DNA of 64,000 nt from JADJYF01 sp965278995. GTDB lineage: Bacteria > Pseudomonadota > Gammaproteobacteria > Ga0077536. Shown here piece after piece: positions 18,608-25,999 of the stretch (the stretch's first letter is position 1; each line of letters begins with the position of its first letter). Under the pieces are notes generated by a model that saw only the letters and a list, made by a program, of their open reading frames with translations, did no database searches and was not told the DNA's origin. Where the stretch lies: positions 4,464,001 through 4,528,000 of the forward strand of contig OZ257136.1 in NCBI GenBank assembly GCA_965278995.1. The letters run 5' to 3'. A program made the translations under genes and the position numbers.

Positions 18608-19033
18608 ATGACCGAAGTATTACAGCCTTGTCTCGACATGCGCAGCGGGCCGACGCCCGGGCTCATTTCGGTCGCCCGCGGCGACAGCCTCGTCCTGACC
18701 GTCTACTGCTGCCCGGTCGCGGATGTCGAATGCCTGTGGTACCGCAGCGGGTTCGGCACCATCGAGCGGGCGACCCTGGTTGAAGTCACCAAGACCGGTG
18801 GCAGCAGCAGCTATACCTTTACCGAGGCCGGCGAATTCGAGCTGCGCTGGTGCGCCCACAGCGGCGCCGCCGATCTGGCGGTGACCGCAACGGTGATGCG
18901 TCGCGGCCGCATTGCCTTCAAACGGACGCGCCGGCATACCGCCGTCGGCGGCACGCGCGTGCATGATTCGGTGGGTGTTCGTGCCTGCCATCCGCCGGAA
19001 TCTCGGCAGCTGTCGATGGTGGCCAGCCGGTGA
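18608..19033 (+). CDS. Small uncharacterised protein with beta-sandwich-like segment
   Basis: In this 141-aa product residues ~1-95 alternate like an Ig- or cupredoxin-type beta domain (SVARGDSLVLTVYCC, SSYTFTEAGEFELRWCAHSG). The C-terminal ~45 residues are Arg/His-rich and poorly structured. There is no signal peptide. The start at 18608 is chosen for AGGAG a few nt upstream. No family is recognised. It precedes the AOR-type gene on the same strand by 165 bp with a promoter-like sequence between, so it may be independent of it. Confidence 0.55.
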   Translation: MTEVLQPCLDMRSGPTPGLISVARGDSLVLTVYCCPVADVECLWYRSGFGTIERATLVEVTKTGGSSSYTFTEAGEFELRWCAHSGAADLAVTATVMRRGRIAFKRTRRHTAVGGTRVHDSVGVRACHPPESRQLSMVASR

Positions 19034-19101
19034 GTCAGCCCTTGGGTTGGCCTTTGCGCTAGCCCGTGAGAGCGTGGCCAACCGTCGCCTGGCGCAGACC
19101 C

Positions 19102-19129
19102 CTGACTTTCGCAGTCGATGGAGTAGAAT
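19102..19129 (+). promoter_or_regulatory. Possible sigma70-type promoter for the AOR operon
   Basis: CTGACT (19102-19107) and TAGAAT (19124-19129) are separated by 16 bp and lie about 70 bp upstream of the AOR-type start codon. The match is partial and not tested. Confidence 0.3.
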
Positions 19130-19198
19130 CGGAGCGTATCCAGTCGGACCGGCCGTGTTCCGGCCGCACTGGGCTCTACGATTTCGGAGGAATGTACC

Positions 19199-21025
19199 AT
19201 GGGCTGGCAACGCAAACTGCTGCGCGTAAACCTGACTGCAGGCACCTGCGTCAGCGAACCTCTGAACATGGCCTGGGCCGAGGCTTTTCTGGGCCAGCGC
19301 GGTCTGGCGACGAAATACCTGATGGAAGAGATCGACCCTGCTGTCGATCCGCTGTCACCGGACAACAAGCTCATCATTGCCACCGGTCCGCTGACCGGCA
19401 CGATGGCCTCGACCGGCGGGCGCTGGTCGGCCGTCACCAAAGGCGCACTGACGGGTGCCATCGCGTGCTCGAATTCCGGCGGCCAGTTCGGCGGCGAGCT
19501 CAAGATGTCCGGCTGGGACATGATCATCCTTGAGGGCCGTTCGCCGGAACCCGTTTATCTGTACATCGAGGATGCACGAGCCGAGCTGCGCGACGCGGCC
19601 CATCTGTGGGGGCGTTCAGTATGGGAAATCGAACCGGCGATCAAGACCGAGAATCGCGACCCGCTGATCCGCGTTGCCTCCATTGGACCGGCCGGTGAGT
19701 ACGGTTCGCGCTTCGCCTGCATCGTCAACGATCTGCATCGCGCCGCAGGCCGCTCCGGCGTCGGCGCAGTGATGGGTTCGAAACAGCTCAAAGCAATTGC
19801 CGTGCGCGGTACCGTGGGCGTCAAGCCGGCCAACAAGCAGGCATTCATGAAAGCCGTCGCCACGGCGAGCAAGGCGCTTGCAGTCAGCGAAGGGCGCATG
19901 GGTTTCACGCGCTACGGCACGATTCCAATGATGGATGTGACCGGCACTTTCGGTGCACTGCCGACGCGGAACAACCGGCAGGTGCAGTTCGAAGGCTCCG
20001 AGAAGCTGAACGCGACAGCCATGCAGACGCCGAACGAGAATGGTCACACCAATCTCATCACCAACGGCGCCTGCTTCGCCTGCACCATCGGCTGCGGGCG
20101 CATCTGTCATATCGATCCACTGCACTTCTCGGTCAAGGATCGACCGCAGTATCACCATGCTTCAGGCGGACTGGAATACGAAACGGCTTATGCGCTCGGC
20201 GCAGCTGTCGGTGTGGATGACATGGATGCGGCGACGTTCGCTGGTTACATGTGCAACGAATACGGTATGGATCCGATCTCCCTGGGTGGCTCGATCGCAG
20301 CCGCGATGGAGCTGTTCGACGTTGGCGCGATCAGTGAGAAGGATACCGGCGGTTTACGCCTCGAATTCGGCAATGCCGAAATGCTGTGTCAGCTCGCCGA
20401 GATGACTGGCAAAGGCGAGGGCTTCGGCCGCGACATCGGGCTCGGTTCGAAACTGCTGTGCGAAAAGTATGGCAGGCCGGAATTCTCGATGGCGGTCAAA
20501 GGCCAGGAGTTCGCCGCTTACGACGGTCGCGCGATGCAGGGTATGGGCCTCGCTTATGCGACCAGCAATCGCGGTGCCTGCCATCTGCGAGCGAATCCCT
20601 ATGGTCACGATTTCGGCTCGACCGATGTCGCCGGCAAAGCGCAGGTCGTCAAGGAATCGCAGGACCTGATCGCAGCGATCGATTCCACCGGTCTGTGCGT
20701 ATTCACGCTGCATGCGGGCCTGACCGAAGAACATTATGCAAGCCAGATCGACGCTGCCTGCGGCGGCGGCTGGACTGTCGAGCGCATGCGCGAAACCGGC
20801 GAACGGATCTGGAATCTCGAGCGCCAGTTCAACTTGGCCGCGGGTTTGTCGGTCAAGGATGACACGCTACCGAAGCGCATACTGGAAGAGCCTGCCCCGA
20901 GCGGTGCAGCCAAGGGTCTGGTGGCCAAACTGCCGCAGATGCTGCCCGAGTATTATCAGCTGCGCGGATGGACCGCTGACGGTAAACCGCAGAGCGACAC
21001 ACTCGCGCGTCTCGGTCTGACCTGA
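19199..21025 (+). CDS. Aldehyde:ferredoxin oxidoreductase-family tungsten/molybdenum enzyme
   Basis: The 608-aa product has the three-domain AOR fold. The N-terminal pterin-binding domain includes GGRWSAVTKGALTGAIACSNSGG. The [4Fe-4S] ligand set is C292-x2-C295-x3-C299 with the distal C499 in DSTGLCVF. GLEYETAYALG (325-335) matches the GPEYET signature near the metal, and GACHLRANPYG is also typical. Family members use a bis-pterin tungsten cofactor to interconvert aldehydes and acids or to reduce activated rings. GGAGGA lies 7-8 nt before the ATG. A MoaD-type gene follows by 24 nt, as is common for AORs. A dedicated ferredoxin or NADH subunit (AorA/AorC type) is not next to it. Confidence 0.92.
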   Translation: MGWQRKLLRVNLTAGTCVSEPLNMAWAEAFLGQRGLATKYLMEEIDPAVDPLSPDNKLIIATGPLTGTMASTGGRWSAVTKGALTGAIACSNSGGQFGGELKMSGWDMIILEGRSPEPVYLYIEDARAELRDAAHLWGRSVWEIEPAIKTENRDPLIRVASIGPAGEYGSRFACIVNDLHRAAGRSGVGAVMGSKQLKAIAVRGTVGVKPANKQAFMKAVATASKALAVSEGRMGFTRYGTIPMMDVTGTFGALPTRNNRQVQFEGSEKLNATAMQTPNENGHTNLITNGACFACTIGCGRICHIDPLHFSVKDRPQYHHASGGLEYETAYALGAAVGVDDMDAATFAGYMCNEYGMDPISLGGSIAAAMELFDVGAISEKDTGGLRLEFGNAEMLCQLAEMTGKGEGFGRDIGLGSKLLCEKYGRPEFSMAVKGQEFAAYDGRAMQGMGLAYATSNRGACHLRANPYGHDFGSTDVAGKAQVVKESQDLIAAIDSTGLCVFTLHAGLTEEHYASQIDAACGGGWTVERMRETGERIWNLERQFNLAAGLSVKDDTLPKRILEEPAPSGAAKGLVAKLPQMLPEYYQLRGWTADGKPQSDTLARLGLT

Positions 21026-21049
21026 GCAGCGCAGGCACGACGTCGCGCG

Positions 21050-21316
21050 ATGCAGATTACGGTCAAGCTGATCGGGCATCTCGTCGATCTCGTGCCTGCC
21101 GGCGGCCCACTCGGGCCGCGACCACGCGGTTTGAAAATACTCGACGTCGCCGACGATTACGATCTGCGCGCCCTCCTGCGCCACCTCGGCCTGCAACCCG
21201 ATCTCGAATACTTCGCGATGATCAATGAGGAACACGTGCCGGCCGACGCGCTCGCCGCACGTGCGCTCGCGCCTGGCGACGCCATTGTGCTGCTGCCTCC
21301 GCTGAAAGGCGGTTGA
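21050..21316 (+). CDS. MoaD/ThiS-family sulfur carrier protein
   Basis: The 88-aa beta-grasp protein ends in LPPLKGG; the C-terminal Gly-Gly is the site activated as thiocarboxylate in MoaD. It is slightly longer than MoaD (~81 aa). Its place directly after the AOR-type gene suggests a role in providing dithiolene sulfur for that enzyme's pterin cofactor, or a structural role on it. No other moa gene is near. Confidence 0.88.
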   Translation: MQITVKLIGHLVDLVPAGGPLGPRPRGLKILDVADDYDLRALLRHLGLQPDLEYFAMINEEHVPADALAARALAPGDAIVLLPPLKGG

Positions 21317-21373
21317 GCGTATGGCATTGCGCTGCGCCGCGCCGCCTTTGTTTCAAACAACCAGGAGAACCCG

Positions 21374-21616
21374 ATGAGCAAGATAGAGGTCGCTTCACCC
21401 CTGCCGGGCACGTTCTACCGCCGGCCGTCGCCGGACAGTCCGCCGTTCAAGAACGATGGGGATGCAGTCGCGGCGAGTGACGTCATTGGGCTGATCGAGG
21501 TGATGAAGAACTTTCATGAAGTGACGGCGGACAGCAGCGGCAGCGCCATTCATTTTCTGCTCGAGGATGGCGAGGAGATCATGACGGGGCAGATCATCGC
21601 CGAGATCACGCCGTGA
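21374..21616 (+). CDS. Biotinyl/lipoyl-attachment carrier protein (BCCP-like, 80 aa)
   Basis: The product is a single biotinyl domain with no AccB-like N-terminal linker. The modification motif is IEVMKNFHEV with Lys45 as attachment residue, versus the common EAMK; the preceding VIGLIEVMK fits acetyl-CoA-carboxylase-type carriers. AGGAG lies upstream of the ATG. Its stop overlaps the GTG start of the biotin carboxylase, so the two are coupled. It would carry carboxybiotin between the carboxylase and an acceptor enzyme that is not obvious in this window. Confidence 0.88.
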   Translation: MSKIEVASPLPGTFYRRPSPDSPPFKNDGDAVAASDVIGLIEVMKNFHEVTADSSGSAIHFLLEDGEEIMTGQIIAEITP

Positions 21617-22995
21617 ACATTCGTTCGGTCCTGATCGCCAATCGAGGCGAGATTGCCGTCAGGATCAACCGCGCCTGCAAAGCGCTCGGTCTGCACACCG
21701 TGCAGGTCCACAGTGCAGCCGACGCCGATACGCTCGCTGTGCGGCTGGCCGATCAGGCCGTCAACATCGGGCCGCCGGCGGCCAAGAAATCGTATCTGAA
21801 CATCGCCGCCGTGATCGACGCGGCGCGCAGCAGCGGTGCCGATGCCGTGCACCCGGGCTACGGTTTTCTGGCCGAGAACGCCGATTTCGCCGATGCCGTG
21901 GTGGCCGCCGGAATGACCTTTATCGGTCCGAGCGGCGCTGCCATCCGCCTGCTCGGGGACAAAGTCGCTGCACGCGAAGCCGCGGCCAGCGCGGGTGTTC
22001 CGACTGTGCCGGGCAGTGACGGTCGCGTCAGCGACGTCGCGGCCGGTGTCGCGATTGCAGACAGCATCGGCTACCCAGTGATGATCAAAGCGGCAGCCGG
22101 TGGCGGCGGGCGCGGTATCCGCATCATTCACGAGCATGCCGAGTTCGAGCACCAATTTCCGCAGGCCTCGGCCGAAGCCGCTGCTGCTTTCGGCGATGGT
22201 GGGCTCTACATCGAGAAAGTGATCGAGCGAGCGCGGCACGTCGAAGTGCAGATCCTCGGCGACGGCAACAACACCATCCATTGTTTCGAGCGCGAGTGCT
22301 CGTTGCAGCGACGCCGCCAGAAAGTGTGGGAGGAAGCGCCGGCTTTCGATCTGCCCCCGGCAGTGCGTGAGGCGCTGTGTGCGAGCGCCGTCGCGCTGGG
22401 CCAGAGCGTGCACTATCGCGGCGCTGGGACCGTCGAGTTCCTTTACGACAGTGCCACGCAGGCGTACTACTTCATCGAGGTCAATACGCGCATTCAGGTC
22501 GAACATCCCGTCACTGAAATGATCACCGGCCTCGATCTCGTGCAAGCCATGATCCGAATCGCGGGTGGCGAATCGCTGCCCTGCACACAGGCCGAAGTGA
22601 CCCAGACCGGTCACGCCATCGAGTGTCGCATCAACGCCGAGGACCCGGCAAAGAATTTCATGCCGTGGCCCGGCACCATCGCCACACTGCGGGTGCCGGT
22701 AGCGGCCGATATCCGCTTCGATACGATGCTTTACGAGGGCTACACCGTGCCGCCGTTCTACGATTCGTTGCTCGGCAAGCTTATCGTGCACGCTCATGAT
22801 CGCGCCGCCTGCATCGCGCGCCTGCGGGAGGCGCTCGATGAGCTGGCCATCGTCGGCATACCGACCACGATTCCTTTGCATCAGGCCTTGGCGCGCGATG
22901 CGGAAGTCGCAGCCGGACGTGTCCACACGCGCTTTCTCGAACCGTGGCTGGAACAGCATTTCGCTGCGCCGCCCAACCCACCCAAGACAGGTTAA
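21613..22995 (+). CDS. accC: Biotin carboxylase
   Basis: The 460-aa product has the full biotin carboxylase layout. The N-terminal Rossmann part is IRSVLIANRGEIAVRI. The ATP-grasp glycine loop is KAAAGGGGRGIRI, and the catalytic FIEVNTRIQVEHPVTEM segment is intact. The length matches AccC (~450 aa). Translation starts at GTG 21613 within the stop of the carrier gene. It would carboxylate the biotin of the upstream carrier with ATP and bicarbonate. A housekeeping AccBC pair normally has a longer AccB and no AOR neighbour, so this copy is probably dedicated to another reaction. The symbol reflects family only. Confidence 0.92.
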   Translation: MNIRSVLIANRGEIAVRINRACKALGLHTVQVHSAADADTLAVRLADQAVNIGPPAAKKSYLNIAAVIDAARSSGADAVHPGYGFLAENADFADAVVAAGMTFIGPSGAAIRLLGDKVAAREAAASAGVPTVPGSDGRVSDVAAGVAIADSIGYPVMIKAAAGGGGRGIRIIHEHAEFEHQFPQASAEAAAAFGDGGLYIEKVIERARHVEVQILGDGNNTIHCFERECSLQRRRQKVWEEAPAFDLPPAVREALCASAVALGQSVHYRGAGTVEFLYDSATQAYYFIEVNTRIQVEHPVTEMITGLDLVQAMIRIAGGESLPCTQAEVTQTGHAIECRINAEDPAKNFMPWPGTIATLRVPVAADIRFDTMLYEGYTVPPFYDSLLGKLIVHAHDRAACIARLREALDELAIVGIPTTIPLHQALARDAEVAAGRVHTRFLEPWLEQHFAAPPNPPKTG

Positions 22996-23039
22996 ACCCG
23001 GCCTGCGCCGCATTGACGCCAGGGCGGGTGACGTCGAAC

Positions 23040-23055
23040 TGTGACTCGCATCACG
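23040..23055. promoter_or_regulatory. CRP-like palindromic site
   Basis: TGTGA-CTCGCA-TCACG carries perfect GTGA-N6-TCAC half sites, the core of a CRP operator. It lies ~130-145 bp upstream of the VPLPA-protein start. Which regulator binds it is unknown; the Crp-type protein at 6.2 kb is a candidate. Confidence 0.4.
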
Positions 23056-23111
23056 GTCGCCCTGATTGTTTGAACCGGGCTCGGCGCGTAGCGTCGGTAT
23101 CGTCAACAAGT

Positions 23112-23141
23112 GTTACCGTTGTCAGCGATGTTAACGGTAAC
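23112..23141. promoter_or_regulatory. 9-bp inverted repeat upstream of VPLPA-CTERM gene
   Basis: GTTACCGTT (23112-23120) and AACGGTAAC (23133-23141) are perfect inverted copies with 12 bp between them. They lie 43-72 bp before the ATG at 23184. The layout fits a dimeric regulator's operator or a 5' leader hairpin. Confidence 0.4.
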
Positions 23142-23183
23142 CTGTCAATGGGCCTATCGGCCAGATTAAGGAGCGATATCCAG

Positions 23184-23882
23184 ATGCGTGCTGCGGTCAA
23201 ATTTCAATGGTGTGCTGCTGTGCTGTCCTGCGCACTGGCCGGCACGGCGTCGGCAGCCATACTCGGGCCGAGCCCTTACGCACAGTTTTCCGACAGCCCG
23301 TTCTTCGGCCCCGGCTTCAGCATCTCGTTAATTGATTTCGAAACCGGCTTTCCGGTCATCGCCGGACTCTCGGCCAGCAACGGTGTCGTCGGCGGCCCGG
23401 ATCCGCTGGTCGACTCGGTCGATGGCGACGACGGCTTCGTCGACGGTTCGGGGCAGGGCGGTCGTTCCTGGTACCTCACGACGAACTCGACCAGTTTTCT
23501 GTTCGATGCGACCGGGCTTGGCGCGCTGCCGACACACGTCGGCATCGTGTGGACCGACGTTGGCAATGAAACGGCGCCGGCGCTGCCTTTCGGTGTGGGC
23601 GATGTGACCTTCGAAGCATTCGACGGTGCCAACGGCTCGCTCGGGAGCATCACGGTCACGCTCGGCGATGGCGCGATTTCGGGTGAGACCGCGGAAGACA
23701 GGTTCTTCGGTGTGATTTCGGCCGGCGGTATTGGTCGAATCACGATCAGCATGCCGCAGAGCAGCGACTGGGAAATCGATCACTTGCAGTACGGCACGGC
23801 AGCCGTTCCGCTACCTGCCGCAGCCTGGCTGTTCGGCTCGGCGCTGTGCGGACTGCTGGCAGGCCGGCGACGACTGGTCTAG
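23184..23882 (+). CDS. VPLPA-CTERM sorting-domain protein
   Basis: The 232-aa product is a predicted exported surface protein. AAGGAG precedes the ATG at 23184. The N-terminal signal peptide (hydrophobic CAAVLSCALAGTASA) is followed by a beta-rich region of ~170 residues. The C-terminus is VPLPAAAWLFGSALCGL followed by an Arg cluster, the tripartite signal recognised by an exosortase. The middle region resembles PEP-CTERM-type beta sandwich proteins but no enzymatic motif is seen. No exosortase gene lies in the window, so the sorting enzyme must be elsewhere. It is separated from the biotin carboxylase by 188 bp with its own regulatory-looking sequences. Confidence 0.85.
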   Translation: MRAAVKFQWCAAVLSCALAGTASAAILGPSPYAQFSDSPFFGPGFSISLIDFETGFPVIAGLSASNGVVGGPDPLVDSVDGDDGFVDGSGQGGRSWYLTTNSTSFLFDATGLGALPTHVGIVWTDVGNETAPALPFGVGDVTFEAFDGANGSLGSITVTLGDGAISGETAEDRFFGVISAGGIGRITISMPQSSDWEIDHLQYGTAAVPLPAAAWLFGSALCGLLAGRRRLV

Positions 23883-23938
23883 TTCCCGCTCACAAACCGC
23901 CGCGGCAGTAAATTCAGCTCAAGTACGACAGGCTGCCA

Positions 23939-24313
23939 ATGTCCGGCACGGTCGATCTCGACTATCTGGTCCGCTTCGGCGACGCGTGGAATCGCCATGA
24001 TGTCGACGCCATCCTGGCGCAGATGACGCCGGATTGCGTGTTCCAGGCTTCGGTTGGGGCGGCCGAAGACGGTGCCCGCGCCGAGGGCCAGGCAGCAACG
24101 CGGTTGGCGCTCGTTGCTTTCTTCGAGACCTACCCCGACGCCCACTTCGAATCGCTGGACGCCTTCATTGCCGGGAACCGCGGCGTCTCGGAATGGCGCT
24201 TTACTGCGACCCGGCGCGATGGAACGCGCATCCGCGCACTCGGCTGCGACGTCTTCACGTTCGAACACGGCAAAATCAAGATCAAGAACGCGTTCCGTAA
24301 ACAGACGCCCTGA
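23939..24313 (+). CDS. SnoaL/NTF2-like fold protein
   Basis: The 124-aa product has the cone-shaped alpha+beta barrel pattern (DYLVRFGDAWNRHDVDAIL near the start, then EWRFTATRRDGTRIRALGCDVFTFEHGKI). Such proteins are often isomerases, cyclases or dehydratases of small molecules, but the sequence alone does not fix an activity. It stands 66 nt before an FMN reductase gene on the same strand. Confidence 0.85.
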   Translation: MSGTVDLDYLVRFGDAWNRHDVDAILAQMTPDCVFQASVGAAEDGARAEGQAATRLALVAFFETYPDAHFESLDAFIAGNRGVSEWRFTATRRDGTRIRALGCDVFTFEHGKIKIKNAFRKQTP

Positions 24314-24379
24314 GTCAGATTGCGGCAGAGCGGCCCCGACTTCGTCTATCCTGGCGACAACACGTATAAGGTAATGACG

Positions 24380-24949
24380 ATGAGTGCACCGATTGTGATC
24401 CTGGGTATTTCCGGCAGCTTGCGCCGGGCTTCGTTCAACACGGCCACGTTGCGTGCCATGGCGGAGCTTGCGCCCGCCGGCAGTCGACTCGAGGTAGCCG
24501 ACATCAGCGACGTACCGCTGTATAACGGCGACCTCGATGGCGAAACCAAACCGCCGGCAGTGGCACGCATCAGCGCGCAGATCGCTACCGCAGATGGGCT
24601 CATGCTGGTTACACCGGAATACAACTACAGCGTGTCGGGCGTGCTCAAGAACGCGATTGACTGGTTCTCGCGCCCGGCTTTCGCATCCGTACTGAAAGGC
24701 AAGCCGACGGCGATCGCGAGTGCCTCGATGGCGGTAACAGGCGGCGCTCGCGCGCAACAGCATCTGAAAGTGATTCTGGCCGGCACGCTCACGCCGTTGT
24801 TCCTGCATGGCGAAGTGACTATCGGTGCCGTGCATACGCGGTTCAACGACGGGCATCTGATTGACGAGGGAACGCGCAAGTTTGTCGGTGATTTCATGGC
24901 GGCGTTCGTCGCTCATCTGCAGGCTCAGCGGGCACTCAAGGGCGCCTAG
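24380..24949 (+). CDS. NADPH-dependent FMN reductase
   Basis: The 189-aa flavodoxin-like reductase begins VILGISGSLRRASFN, the phosphate loop of the SsuE/ChrR/azoreductase group. TPEYNYSVSGVLKNAIDWFSR is the signature flavin-binding stretch. I prefer the ATG at 24380 because AAGG lies 8 nt upstream; ATG 24374 is possible. It could reduce quinones or supply reduced FMN, for instance to the luciferase-like monooxygenase elsewhere in the window, though that link is speculative. Confidence 0.9.
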   Translation: MSAPIVILGISGSLRRASFNTATLRAMAELAPAGSRLEVADISDVPLYNGDLDGETKPPAVARISAQIATADGLMLVTPEYNYSVSGVLKNAIDWFSRPAFASVLKGKPTAIASASMAVTGGARAQQHLKVILAGTLTPLFLHGEVTIGAVHTRFNDGHLIDEGTRKFVGDFMAAFVAHLQAQRALKGA

Positions 24950-24976
24950 CCCATCGAATATCAGCAGCACGAATCC

Positions 24977-25960
24977 ATGCGCGCACTTATTTGTCGCCAG
25001 TTTGGTGGACTGGATCAACTCGAACTTGCCGAGGTCGCTGCGCCGGAGCCAGGGCCCACGCAGATACTGATGGATGTCCACGTCACGTGTGCCAACTATG
25101 CCGACGCCATCATGGTTGCGGGTAACTACCAGACCAAGCCGCGGTTTCCGTTTGCGCCTGGCCTCGAAGCGGCCGGAACCGTGCGCGCCTGCGGATCGGC
25201 GGTGACGCGTTTCAAGCCGGGCGAGCGCGTGATGGCGTTGCTGCATTTCGGCGGCATGGCCGAGCAGGCGATAGCCGAAGAGAGCGATACCTGGGCGATT
25301 CCGCCCGCCATGCCGTTTCGCGACGCCGGCGCCTTCCCGGTCGCTTATCTGTCTTCCGATGTCGCGATCCGGTGGCAAGGCCGTCTTGAAGCCGGCGAGA
25401 CGCTGCTCGTGCTTGGTGCCTCGGGCGGCGTCGGACTGACCGCAGTCGAGATCGGCAAAGCGATGGGTGCACGCGTCATCGCTTGCGCGAGTACGCCGGA
25501 AAAGCTCGCCGCAGCGCGCGAGCGCGGTGCCGATGAACTCATCAACTACGACGAAGAAAATCTGAAAGATCGCGTGCTCGCCCTGACGGGCGATAACGGC
25601 GCGGACGTCTGTTTCGACCCGGTCGGTGGCAAACACTTCGACGGCGCGTTATCGGCGCTCGGCTGGGGCGGGCGTTATGTCCATGTCGGTTTCGTTGGCG
25701 GTGTACCGCAAGTGCCGGCGAACCGACTGCTGGTCAAGCATCGTGCGGCGCTGGGTTCGTCGTTGCGCTATTTCCGCTGGCACGCCCACGACAAGCTGGA
25801 TATCTCGGCCGCGGCACTGCTCGCCTGGTATGCGGCGGGCAAGTTGCGCCCGCTGATTACGCACGAGTTGCCGCTGGCACGCGCAGTCGACGCGATCAAA
25901 CTGCTGACTGAGCGGCAGGCTTTCGGGCGTGTGCTGATTTATCCGCGCGATAGCGGCTGA
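24977..25960 (+). CDS. NADPH:quinone oxidoreductase (zinc-free MDR family)
   Basis: The 327-aa medium-chain dehydrogenase/reductase has an N-terminal GroES-like domain with GLEAAGTVRACGSAVTRF and a nucleotide-binding GASGGVGLTAVEIGKAMGA. It lacks the Cys/His ligands of zinc alcohol dehydrogenases, as expected for quinone or enoyl reductases of the QOR type. It lies 27 nt after the FMN reductase in the same direction, so the two are probably co-transcribed. Confidence 0.9.
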   Translation: MRALICRQFGGLDQLELAEVAAPEPGPTQILMDVHVTCANYADAIMVAGNYQTKPRFPFAPGLEAAGTVRACGSAVTRFKPGERVMALLHFGGMAEQAIAEESDTWAIPPAMPFRDAGAFPVAYLSSDVAIRWQGRLEAGETLLVLGASGGVGLTAVEIGKAMGARVIACASTPEKLAAARERGADELINYDEENLKDRVLALTGDNGADVCFDPVGGKHFDGALSALGWGGRYVHVGFVGGVPQVPANRLLVKHRAALGSSLRYFRWHAHDKLDISAAALLAWYAAGKLRPLITHELPLARAVDAIKLLTERQAFGRVLIYPRDSG

Positions 25961-25999
25961 CGCGCAAGCGCGCGCCGATATCGTCAGGCAGGAAGCACG

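Noticed and set aside
21550..23109. 519-aa open frame opposite the biotin carboxylase
   Set aside because: The carboxylase and carrier are unmistakable on the plus strand; the reverse frame is the usual shadow of GC-rich third positions.
23879..25636. 585-aa open frame opposite the SnoaL, FMN reductase and quinone reductase genes
   Set aside because: It spans three real genes on the other strand and shows no domain signature.
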